Assembly (NCBI GenBank): GCA_036320915.1 | Contig: JAXBDG010000002.1 | Span: 3,004,001 to 3,068,000, forward strand | Source: Linnemannia elongata | Taxonomy: Eukaryota > Mortierellomycota > Mortierellomycetes > Mortierellales > Mortierellaceae | Length of the DNA: 64,000 bases | Direction of reading: 5' to 3' | Part shown: in pieces, positions 48,958 to 61,000 of the stretch | How the letters are laid out: each line of letters begins with the position of its first letter | How positions within the stretch are numbered: position 1 is the first letter of the stretch | Program-made: the position numbers and the translations under genes | The notes under the pieces: generated by a model | Told to the model about the DNA's origin: nothing | The model's input: the letters and a program-made list of their open reading frames with translations, nothing else | The model's database searches: none

Positions 48958-51900
48958 TTACATGATCAAGCAGGCCTTGCCGTCCTTCTTCTCCTTCTTG
49001 GTCTTCTCCTTCTTGAGGCTTGGTGTTGCGACGGGTGCGGCAGCGGCAGCGACGGGTGCCTCAGCAGCGACAACCTTGATTTCCTCTGCAGGCTTCAAGC
49101 TTGGGATGGCGGTGACCTCTGGGACATCGGCCTTCTTCTCCTCTGCGATAGCAGGGGTTGATGAAGAAGCCTCCTCGACAGCGGCGACAACGGCAACAGG
49201 GGCGGCAACAACCTCGTCAACCTTGGCCTCAGCGGCAGCCTTGGCCTCAGCAGCGGCCTTCTCAGCAGCAGCCTTCTCGGCGGCGGCCTTCTCGTCAGCA
49301 GCCTTGAGTTCAGCAGCAACCTGATCCTCAGCAGCCTTAACCTCAGCAGCAACACGGGCGGCATCCTCCTCGGCAGCCTTAGCTTCAGCGGCAGCCTTAG
49401 CCTCAGCAGCAGCCTTAGCTTCAGCAGCAGCCTTCTCAGCAGCAGCCTTCTCCTCAGCAGCCTTGGCCTCAGCGGCGGCCTTCTCCTCGGCAGCAATGCG
49501 AGCAGCCTCAGCCTCAGCAGCGGCCTTTTCGGCGGCGGCCTTCTCCTCAGCAGCGACACGAACAGCCTCGACCTCAGCAGCAATGCGAGCAGCCTCAGCC
49601 TCGGCGGCGGCCTTCTCCTCGGCAGCCTTGGCCTCAGCGGCGGCGGCGGCTTCCTCAGCAGCCTTAGCCTCAACGGCGGCCTTCTCCTCAGCGGCAATAC
49701 GGGCAGCCTCGATCTCAGCAGCAATACGGGCAGCCTCAGCCTCAGCGGCGGCCTTCTCCTCGGCAGCCTTGGCTTCAGCGGCGGCAGCGGCTTCCTCAGC
49801 AGCCTTAGCCTCAGCAGCAGCCTTCTCCTCAGCAGCAACACGAGCAGCCTCGATCTCAGCAGCGATTCTCTCCTCCTCAGCCTTGGCAGCAGCGGCGGCA
49901 GTGGCCTCCTCAGCAGCAATGCGGGCGGCCTCCTCTTCGGCAGCCTTGGCCTCAGCAGCGGCCTTCTCTTCAGCAGCGACACGCGCGGCCTCAGCCTCAG
50001 CAGCAATGCGAGCAGCCTCCTCTTCAGCAGCCTTAGCCTCAGCAGCAGCCTTCTCCTCAGCGGCGATACGGGCAGCCTCAGCTTCAGCAGCGGCCTTCTC
50101 AGCGGCAGCCTTCTCCTCAGCAGCAATGCGAGCGGCCTCCTCCTCAGCAGCCTTGGCTTCAGCGGCGGCCTTCTCCTCAGCGGCGATACGAGCAGCCTCA
50201 GCTTCAGCAGCGGCCTTCTCGGCGGCAGCCTTCTCCTCAGCGGCAATACGAGCAGCCTCAGCCTCGGCAGCGGCCTTCTCTTCGGCAGCGATACGGGCAG
50301 CCTCCTCTTCGGCAGCCTTGGCCTCAGCGGCGGCCTTCTCCTCGGCAGCAATGCGAGCGGCCTCAGCCTCAGCAGCGGCCTTCTCAGCGGCGGCCTTCTC
50401 CTCAGCAGCGACACGAGCAGCCTCCTCCTCGGCGGCCTTGGCTTCAGCGGCGGCCTTCTCCTCAGCGGCGACACGAACAGCCTCAGCCTCAACCTCAGCG
50501 GCAGCCTTGGCCTCAGCGGCGGCCTTCTCCTCAGCGGCGATACGGGCAGCCTCAGCCTCGGCAGCAGCCTTCTCCTCGGCAGCCTTGGCCTCAGCGGCGG
50601 CCTTCTCTTCAGCAACGCGCTTCTCCTCAGCAGCCTTTGCCTCAGCCTCAGCCTGTTCCTTGAGCTCCTGTTCCTTCTTCTCCTGCTCGGCCTTCTCAGC
50701 AGCGGCCTTCTCCTCAGCAGCCTTGGCCTCAGCAGCAGCAGCATCAATAGCGGCAGTAGCATCGGCGGCAACAGCCTCCTCGATCACGGGGGCATCAGCG
50801 GCGGCGACGGTCTCCTTGACCTCGGTGGTAGGGGCGACAACGGTTTGTTCTAATTGATAAAGGAGAAAATAATCCGAAACACGCAAAAAAGCATGGGTTG
50901 TCAGCAACAACAACAAAAAAAAAGGGGAGCACGAGATCAAGTTCTGGTTTGTGCATATATATATGTGTGTGTGTGTGTGTGTGTCTGTGTTATCGGAGTT
51001 GCATTGAAGGAAGTCAAAGGGAACAAGGAAAGGAAGACAGGCTATTGTAGCCAAAACAATAACAAAACAAAAGTTGGATCGGGGCAGGGAAGAGAAAAGA
51101 GAGAGTTCCCTTGATACAACTAAGTATGTAGTCTATGCAGAGTAGACACCCGATCGCCTCTCTCTCCCATCCTCGTCCCATGCAACCAAAACAAATAAGG
51201 AAGCCGAGAGAACTTCCTCCTGGTAGGGGGCGCATTAGCGACAAGAAAACGACAACACTCGCTTTTCCCTTCTTTTCTTTTCTTCTTCCCAGAGTCCCAG
51301 AAGAGCGGAGAAAAAAAAAAAGACGTGCGTACGAAAATAACCCACCGCCACGCAGGAAAATGGAAAAAACGGGAGAAAAGGTGTTGGTTGCTTTTGATGA
51401 CCTCAGTTCAAGGGAAAAAAAGGGAACCGAAGCGTTTTTGTTACCCAGGACTCCATGTGAGATAAGGAACCATAGAGACAACATCCTTCTGGTCCTTGTG
51501 CATAATCGGTGACTTCCCGTCTTCCCGACCAATGCTCCCTCTTCCTTGATGCTCTATATTCTCGCCCACGTTGTGCTCCACACCTTCACCTTCCCACATG
51601 TGCAGGATACCCCATGGTCGCCACGGAGGAAAAAATACGCGAAGGAAAGAATGAATAAAGCTTGGTGGTTGTAAATCGGGGAACACAAAAAAAGAAACAA
51701 CCAAAAGAAGGCAAAAGAACGACATACGCCTCCTGCCACTATCCATGATCCCGTTTGTTGCTTCTGACTCAAGTTGTCCCTTGTTATTGATGAAATATAT
51801 CCAATGGACTGGCGCATGTTATAGCCAATAGAATCGATATCAAACGAGCACCAAACAAAAGCGACTCGTTCAGAAAAGCACAAATGTAAAGGGGTAGTTT

Positions 51901-52143
51901 GAAGAAAATAAAGGGCAATGCATTCTTGAAGCGATATTGAGACGACGCAGTGTAAACCAAGAGAGAGGAAGAGACAAAAGAGAGCAAAGGCAAGACAAGG
52001 CAGAGTGCGAATATGTGCATCATATACAAAGACATCGTACAGGGACCCAGTGGCGTGCAGAGCCCTCGTGCAAGATGATGTACAGGGTTGTGTCAAAAAA
52101 GACGATTGGAATAGGCGTGGGACATACCGGTGATATCAGACAT
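48958..52143 (-). CDS. Ala/Glu/Lys helical-rod protein with C-terminal CaaX box
   Basis: Two exons (52143-52128, 16 nt: MSDIT; 50849-48958) give 635 residues. Residues about 35-560 are an almost unbroken array of A/E/K/R-rich units such as EEKAAAEAKAAEEEAARIAA, predicted to form one very long charged alpha-helix or coiled coil. The end is polybasic and stops in ACLIM, a CaaX box (CLIM), so farnesylation and membrane attachment are expected. No family name is justified: TolA-like similarity is compositional only. It is probably a cytosolic rod or spacer tethered to membrane. The 5' exon is placed by a phase-consistent GTATGT donor and ATG; the 1,278-bp intron makes this the weakest part of the model. 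Confidence 0.7.
50850..52127 (-). other. Long first intron of the CaaX rod gene
   Basis: This 1,278-bp intron contains an AT/GT microsatellite at about 50955-50984. No other exon is recognised, though a small extra exon cannot be excluded. Confidence 0.5.
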
Positions 52144-54621
52144 TATGAATGTAGAGTGAAAAGTAAAAGGAAAAAGGGTATTTGGTCGTTACAGAAAATA
52201 GGAAGTTGGTTGGGTGGTGGTGGTGGTGGTTGAAAGGAAGAGAGTGAACGGGGGTGAGAGTGGAGGGCGGGTTTGTGGATGAGCAAAAAAAGAAGGTGAA
52301 TGAGCGGTGGTGGATGATGATGAGAAAAGAGAAAAGAAGGAAAAAAAAAAGAGGGGAAAAGTAAAAAAAAAAGAAGCGAAGAGAAGGAAACAAAAAAAAA
52401 AATTGAGGAGGACGACGACGATTCGCAGGACCAAAATAACAATAACAGTAGCAACATACACATGAGAGCACTCTCTTCTTTGCTGCTCTTGCACCAGGAC
52501 TCGCTCATTCTCTCTTTTACTCTCAAGTCTCTCTCTCTCTCTCTCTCCCTCTCTCTCTTTCTCTCTCTGTCTTGCATTCTTGTCGACAATTATTGCATTA
52601 TCACCTACAGTACATGCCTGTCTGTCGATGAACGCCCTTGTTTGCATTCCTTACAATCAATCATACAAACATGTACACGTTCAACTCGTACGGAGACATA
52701 ATTACACCCATCAATAAATGTCCCTACATCATCAAAATCTCCTTTTTATTTTTATTTTGGCAACGCCTCGATATCAAAAAGATAACTCTTTAGAGACAGC
52801 TGCCCGAAAGCTTAATGCCCAGTACCGCCACCACTCTTCACACCTCAAAGGTCGAGCCCATATGCGGCTCTGGGGTCCCAGACTACCATTCAAAATGACA
52901 AAGCACTTCACTCTATCTGTGTGGTATCTTCGATGCTCTACTCTTCGTTCTTTCATCACTGATGAGCTTATTCGCATGTTCCGCGTTCCTGAATTCACCT
53001 CCTTCTATCTCTTCTTTTTGATTTGATCAACGAGTTGACAAAAGTCGTAATGTTTGTGTGGAAAAGGTTCCCTCTGCTTTCATTGACCTGTCTTTAAACC
53101 TTCTTCGCTTGCCCCTATCTTCGTTTTTCACATTCTCGCTTCCAGTCGTACATGTTGACAGGCCTGGCTGAAATAATAACAACCAAACTGTCGAAGCTTA
53201 CTCTCAACCCTCAGGGGACCCGATCCCTGGACATAAGATCATGGTCTTTAGCCATCTCTACCTTCCATTACACAACGACGGCTTATATAAAAAGAAAAAA
53301 AAATAAACAAAGAGCAAAATTTCGTCCTTGTCGTCGTTTTGTTGTTTGTTTATTTTTCTTTTCTGTCCGCAGAGTCGAGATGGAGAGCACTGAGTGAGGC
53401 GAAAGTGAAGGAGGAAAAAAAAATGGAGGGAGAAAACCAGATTTTTTTTTTCAGAAGAGCCCTTCACATTTCTCAGCAACAAACACAGACACTGGCTGGC
53501 GTAAGGTAAGGAATGAGCAAGAGAGAGTGTTGTGTGTTTCTGCAATATTGCATTACGTTTGTTGTGGATGCATGCAATCGGTCACTCTGTCTCTCTCTCT
53601 CTGAGTCTATGGCTCTATCTCCTCGTGGAATGACAATCACTTTCCAATGGGTCATCCATGGGACAAGGATAAGTGAGGTTTTTTTTTTAAATCCTTGCAT
53701 GAAAATCCCCGTGTCAGCGTCCTAGTTAAAGATAAAAAAACTATGAGGAAAATGCACAATGCCTGTAAGAAAACCCTCGCATTATGCTTCTATTCTTTTA
53801 TTTTTCTTTTTCTCTGCATATTGTTGTTCATAGGATTATGCGAAGCAAGGAGATACACAGAAGGAAGAAACGAGTGAATTGACGACATGGGTGTCTCTCC
53901 TTCATCAACGAGAGCCATTTCTCGTCTATGGAGGGAATGTACCTCCTCTCTCTCTATCTTTTTTTAATCTCCTTCTTCCTCTCGCTTTTGCTCATGAAAA
54001 AAGAGACAGACCTCCTGGGACCCCATATTAGTGGAGCAGCCCTCTATTATTTCATATTTCATTTCCAAAAACATCGTCATTGTCATCATCATACAGACCC
54101 CTGAGCACCCATCATTTCCTGCTTCTTTTCTCTCGTCTTTACTTCTCACACCATCGGTTGGCACCCATGACCCATGAGTTCCATGATTCACGCACAAAAA
54201 AGAGCAATTCGAAGCATGCATTGGTTGTGCTGACACATGGTTCTTAGCGTATTGTGAATAGATTGGGCTGAGTCCCAAGCGTCAGGGTCCCTCCCCCCTT
54301 TCTTCTTCCGATGCAGCTCTAGCCTGAAATTTCAATGGACGGGGATGGATGATTGAAAGGGATCACCAGACCTCTCTCTCCTCTCCCAACCCCCTCTTCT
54401 TCCCGCTCTCTCCTTCCCTCTCCCTCCTTCTCCCTCTGCATCCACCATCCACGCGTCAAGCATGAATAGCTGAACAAGTAGGCACAGACACAAAGGGTCG
54501 GATATCACAATTCAGTGAGATACAAAATGTTCCCAAACTCCTGACGGTGTCGACTTTTATCCAAACACACGAAGAGCAAATCAAACAGCAGCACCAAAAG
54601 AACAAGATGGTCGGCAAGGAG

Positions 54622-54684
<63 letters not shown>

Positions 54685-55011
54685 TCCACACCTTGTGACC
54701 ACCCCTTTCATAATTTGATTGCTGCTTCGCCAAAAAAGTTGAGAAGGGAGGTGGGAAACAAGGAGGCACAATCAAAACAGATGGACGGTATTGGATGAAT
54801 GGGTCAATCTAAGAGAATTGATAGGGATTGGGAGCACGAGAACAAACCTTTTTCCAAGGCTATCGCGCCATTCAGTTAGGAGGAAAGTGGAGACCATGAC
54901 CAAAACAATTTGAAAGCGAACTTTTAATCATATATTTTGACGCGTCTCGATAATATAAAACACAAAATACTTGTTTTTTCATGCCATCAAAGCAAGAGTG
55001 GATTCCCTTCT
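52144..55011. other. Intergenic region upstream of the CaaX rod gene
   Basis: 52160-52400 is purine-rich on the + strand (CT-rich on the rod gene strand), then a CT tract lies at 52531-52570. Small open frames are present but show no conserved features. The right end is the 3' flank of the giant gene. Confidence 0.4.
54625..54681. repeat. (GA)n microsatellite
   Basis: A perfect GA dinucleotide run of about 57 bases. Confidence 0.95.
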
Positions 55012-58000
55012 TCAAACAGGAGGAACAGGAACAGTCTTGACAACACATCCTTCCCGACCACCATCAACAAACACCACAAACCGCTTAACATCGCCCAATC
55101 CACCACCACCGTTGCTCGAAGGCGAAGCTCCCGTCGACACCTGGGCATAAGCGAATCGACCCACCAGATCAGTGTATCCATCCTTCCAGAACGCGGTCGT
55201 CGAGCCCTCGGCGGTGCGCTGCTTCATCTCCGCATAGACCTTGACATACCCGCCGCGGATAGGGCGTCCATTATCCGTCTTGGAGATCACCTTGATTGTG
55301 CCTGTCTGTTCCAAAGTCTGCACAACAATCGTCTGAGAGTAGTAGGCCTTCCAAGTCCGATTGGCGGCGGGTGGGGAGGTTGTGACGGAGACCATGACGT
55401 TCGAGTTGAGGTACTGGGGCAGAATGGGGATCATCAATAGACCGTCTGTCGCAACGGCGCGCTTGACATTGTGGGTGTCGATTCCGTTGGGCTTCACAAG
55501 GCGGTAACTGTTGCTGGCATCACCATCTCTGGAAGAGTTGGACGACTCGCTGTTCTCGCCCTGGTCACTGAACGTCAATGGCGAAGCCGAGAACATGGCC
55601 TCAGCGTCAATGGAGTAGTACTCCACCGTGACCTCATGGACTCCACGATGACGGACCATCACCACACTCTCGGCTCCAATCTTGAAGTCGACCGTGACGG
55701 GAACCTCGGATGCATCCTCTTCTCCGTCATCCTCCTCTGCATTGCTGTTGGTCTCAGAAGCTGCTCCATCAACAACAGGAGAACCCACTGGGTCGGGCAC
55801 TGCAGCGAGAGACTGGTTGATCTCATCTACGTAAAGCTGCATCTCCTTGAACATCTTACTCCAGCGCTCAACAGGGTAGTCCTGGTACTTGTCCAGAATC
55901 ACCTGAACCCCCGCTACATCCAGATCCAGTTCCGACCCAGATACATCTGCGGGAACCTCTACACAGAGACTGAGGTATGCCCATAGGTAGTCGTACTGAA
56001 GCTGCTGGAAGTATTCGTGAGATGCTCCTTCGTTGGTAGAGTTGATGAGGGCATGGAGTTCTTTAAACCTGTCCTTGGCCTCCGTGATCCTGTCCTGGGC
56101 CAAGAGGTAGACAATGAGGACCAAAAGGTCGTCGACATCATGCTTGGGCTTCTCGCTCAGCAGTCGCAAGAAGTGGTCGTATTGCTCCCTGAACTTGTCG
56201 TTCAAAATCGTCGCCGTGCGAGTCGCCTTGTGAGCTATGGATGTTCGAGAGAAAAGAAAATAAATAAATAAAAGTACGCACGTAGTCATGCATGTAACTG
56301 AAGCAGATGCAGAATTAAGATCCTCTCGACAAGACACATACTTCGAGAGTTGATGAGGGGGAAGTACTCGAGGTACTTGAAAGAATCGTCCCAGGTTCCC
56401 TCAAACCGACAGTGGGGTCGGCGGGTATAGAAACTCGAAGTAAACCAGTCGCCGACCTTAAAGTCCATCGGGTTGCGGTTCTTCAGATACTCCTTGATCA
56501 GCTCCTCGTTCTGCACCGCAAATGCTGCACTCCAGATCTGAGAATCGTACTCCTGGCGAGAGCGCAGCGCCAAAGCGACACGCTTGAGCAGCTGACGGTC
56601 TTTGTACAGACGAGGAACCAACTGGTCAATGGGCAAGCTGCTCAGGGGACTGGCCTCCAACTTGGTTAGGATGTCTTCTCGGTTGCCGTTCTTGAGGATA
56701 TGTCCCCAGGTATTCGTCAGGGTCTCCTGGCGGTCGGGGGCTGGTTCGCGGACCTTGAGAACTGCGGGGGAGGCAAAGGCGATGATGTCCTCGTAGTTTG
56801 ACACATGGGCTGGGTAGTGAGGGAAATCACCCTGTTCTGGGAAGTAGAATCCGTACTCGTACTGGAACGTAGCGTGGGGTCTCAGCTCAATATCGTGTCC
56901 CGACTCCAAGCTGCCGTAGATGGAGATTGCTCCCTGAGGAATCTGTACTTCCAAATGCACCTTCATCGGGTTGGGCGAGCCGTCTATTATCATATGTTAC
57001 CGTTTGAATGTTGAGAAATTGGTGGCAAAATGACATAAAAAAAAAAAAGGCGAGACAGACAAGTAACTTACTCATCAAGACAACGTGTGCTCCATAGGAC
57101 TCGAGGGGACGGAACTCCTGGCCTGGCTGAATGTACTTGCGCACCTGGGTCATCAGCACCTCGTCAAAGGTTGTCTTCTCACACTGCTCAAAGTAATGCT
57201 GAGTCACCAAGACAGTCCCTGTCACTGGCGCCTCAAGCAACTCCTTGGTGGAGGAGTGGAAGACAATAGCAGGGGCCTGGGACGTGATGATCAAGTTCTG
57301 GTCAGGCGAACGTGTGAGCGAAGCACCCTTGGGACGGAAAGTCACATCCAGCAAGGCGAGCGTCGCCATAGCATCCGTGAAATTACCAGTGTTGACAACA
57401 AAGTTCTATAGGGTCACAGAAAATCAGCATTGGTATCAGCAAAGATGGTTAACGATAACACTGTGAACGTTTTACAGACCCTCAACGTCAAATAAATTGA
57501 AAGGAGAAACTCACCTGGGACAAGAAAGAGCCCTTGGATTCATCCCACTGCGCCAGATCAAGCCAGAACAAGTTGGCCTCATCAAAGTGTCCATACTTCT
57601 TGAGATCATCCCGGTCATAGTAATAAGTCTCGCCCATCTCCTTGGTCAGATCCACAGGCTTGAACTGGTTCCTGACAATCCTCTCCGATCGTGATCTCTC
57701 ATCCATAACGTTCCTGAAGGCCATCTTCTTCTTGGCCTTGAGCATCATGGGCGCGGCAGGCGCAGCATAGGCCATTGCCATCATGGGAGCTCCCCCTGGC
57801 GCGGATTCCAACATGTCGTAGTTGTCCGCTGAATGTGATATCGTTCTAGTGGTATAATAATTTGCATAGTCATGGTTAGTTCAAGAAAGACATTAGCTTC
57901 ATGCAGCATATGAAACTATTAAAATATCTGTAAAAGGCAACTTACTCTTTTACTACACCATCATCAAAAATACCAAAGCCCATATCTTCATCGGATTCCT

Positions 58001-61000
58001 CTTTTTCATCATAATCCATTTTATCAGTTGCTTCCTTAAGATTTCCAGAGTTCATCACGGTCTGGAACAGCTTGACATGACCTGCACCACGAGCATTGTG
58101 GACCCGATCTTTCATCCATCGAACCACAGCGGGCTTTAGAGCAGGGAGACGCTGAGCCAAGAGGCACTTCTCCATGCATGTCAATTGGTTAAACTCCTGG
58201 AGCGCCGCGTAGCTATCCAGAGGCGCTCCAATGAGGTAGTTGTCCATGAACGACTTCATCAACTTGTTCTATTTTCATCCGCACATGGTAAATAGAGGGT
58301 ACAAAAATTTAAGGTGTTAGTGTGGTCTCACCAGCAAATATGCCGTACTTGGTCTTCACAAGATAAAAAGAGTGTTGCTTACTTTCAGGAAAGGGGCGAC
58401 CACAGCATCAAAGAACGGCTTGTCCTTCTTGTAGAGGAACAAGTTGAGCTCATGGCAGTTCCATTTGGAGAACTTCTCCCTCTTTGCCTCACTCGACAAT
58501 CTACCCCAATCGGCCACGAAGCCAAACTTCCTCAAAGTCTGCTTGTGATCCTCAGCGGGGAGTAAGGTCAACATCATATCATAGACCTGGCTGACAGAGT
58601 TGATGACCCGAATAGCAGACGACGAACCGTTTGATGCCAGAGTGATCGACTTTAGACCATTCGCATCAGCACCACCGCCGGGTGCCTTAGGATCGAGGTC
58701 AACTCCGGTACGCTCACCAATGTAGTGTTTAGTGTGATCCAGCTGGCTCTTGAACCTCAAATCGCGCTTCTGGAACTCAAAGTTGACTGCAGCAGAGAGA
58801 CGAGGGACAACAAATGATTGCTGCAAGATCTGATGTCCATCCGATGCAACAACCTGGAGAAACGATCCATCTTTGAGAGCAGAGAAGGGAACACTGACCA
58901 CACCACTAGCAGGGTCTGGAGTCAAGTTGATGAGGGCCACGCTTGGGTTGGCCAAAAAGTTGAGCGTCGGGGGTGCACGGCTACGTTGGTAGGAGCTCTT
59001 GCGAGCGGTTTGGCGAGAACTGAGACACCGGACCACAGGATCAATCATTGCTTCCTGCTCCTCGGCAGTAGTTGCGAGTGTCGTGAAATCTATGCCTGCA
59101 CGCATGGCTTGCACTGACTGGGTCGTCTCAGCAACAACCTACAACATGAAAGTATAATAACGTACCTACATCAGTTAAAGGCTCAGGCTGCAGGAAAGTG
59201 AAAGGCGTCATCTGATAACTCAAGACAAGTATGACAGCTTACCCTTGGAGTGAGAAGGGTGGAAGGCTTGGTCAGCAAGTTTCCAGCCCAGCGAGTCGTA
59301 TGAGCCTTGCGGTTCAACACATACTGGTACTCCTCTCCGAGAACACGCCCACTCTTGAACGCCGTGGAAGTCTGTAGAGTTTTGTTCATCCACCATGGCT
59401 CCTCCGCATTCAAAGAGTTCAAGTTGTTGAACGCGCGATCGCCATAGGGGACAAACTTGGAAGCAAGGATACAAACGCGAGTCTCAGGGCTCCAGTTGTA
59501 CAACTGAATGCTAACCTTCTGTTGGTCTCCATCGGCGACTGAGGGAGAGATGTACAGGGGAAGCTTGGCGCTCTCCAGAAGCTCCAACATGGGGTTCGAT
59601 CCGACAATGAAGTCCTCCAGTCCCTGAATATGAGATCTTGTTGTCTTGGAAGACGCGACTACAATGCTGATCTGGACATGGATGTCGGACAAGAAGACGT
59701 AGTATCCTGCCTTTAGCCCCTTGATCGAGAGCAGGCCATTCTCATAGTGAACATTCTTGGTGTAATCATCCAAGAAAGTTCTATCAGCAAAAAAAATACA
59801 AAAAAAACAAAGTGTTAAGAAGGTAGACAGAGAACCAATTACTCATGCTTCACTAAATTCATTAATAACTAAAGGTGACTTACAGGTTACTCAAAAGGTT
59901 GTCGCCTTTTTCAGTTGTCGAAAACAAGGCAACCTTACGGATGGTGTCAACATCGCCGTTCGCAATGGGGATAGAAACAACCTCGCCCTCAATGCTATGG
60001 ATAGTCGAAGGGTACACATGCTGATCCTGTTCTGTAATGTTCCACTTCATCGTGGTCGTGTTGCAGGTCAAATAGTCAATATCCTGCAAGTGACCCAAAA
60101 ACAGCTGTCCACTGTTGTCAGTCCGCAGGTAGACCTTGATGTTCTCAGTCCAGATCGGGTGAGAAATGTCAAACTCGAGGGGGATGTTGGCCCGCCGTTC
60201 GCCGTTCTTTCCAAGTGCCAAGACTCTGTAGCCATCGGTGTTCTTTCTGAGGACTGTCAAGAGTTCACCAGGGATCCTCACATTGTCCCAATTGCCTTTG
60301 ATCTCAAAGTTGACCGACTCGTCCGAACTGGGGCTATTGTTGGACAAATATCAGCGCGTATTTGTTCTGAGGTTAGTATCCTTCATAAAAACTGCATTAT
60401 ACATCTTGTGCAGAATATGCAGCTGCGTTTAACGCACCTTTCAAAAGTGAACTGCTTTATGACGGCAAGATCCTGGAAATCGCCAGAACAAATGACTTTG
60501 ATCTTGGCCGAGAGGGTGATAGACAAGCTCTCAAGGTTCTCAGGAACATGGAAGGTGTACTCGGACCAGTCAACGTCGTGAATCTTGAAATCAGGAACGG
60601 TTGTCTTGGAAGAGATAAAGTTCGTATCCACATAGTCGATCGTAAGTTCAACCTGCTCTAGCAAGTTGACTGGGACATTCACGACCCCGTCGATCTGAAC
60701 CGTAGGTTTCAGAACAATCTAACGAGTTAAAGGCGAAGTTGTTGGGATGATTAATCTCCGTTTGTTACAACACTGAAGCTAGAGAACATTCGCAAATCGC
60801 TGATGTGTTACCTTGGAGGTGGCTCCAGCGACCAAGGACTCGTGGTCAATATGACAAGCCAGCTTGAGGTCATAGTGCTCGATGCGGTGAGTGAAAGGAC
60901 GGCGAGTTGCAAAGCCGTCGTGGATGAGGTAGAGTCTAGAGTCTGAAGCAGAGGAGGCTTTCCTGTAGGGGACAATGATATCTCCATCGCCATTTGGCTA

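Noticed and set aside
49463..50857. Plus-strand frame of 464 codons, Ala/Ser-only
   Set aside because: Antisense shadow of the Ala/Glu/Lys repeat of the CaaX rod gene. The minus frame has the CaaX end, a charged helix pattern and a spliced start.
52718..53026. Plus-strand frame of 102 codons
   Set aside because: No conserved features, codon bias or neighbouring exons. Treated as chance.
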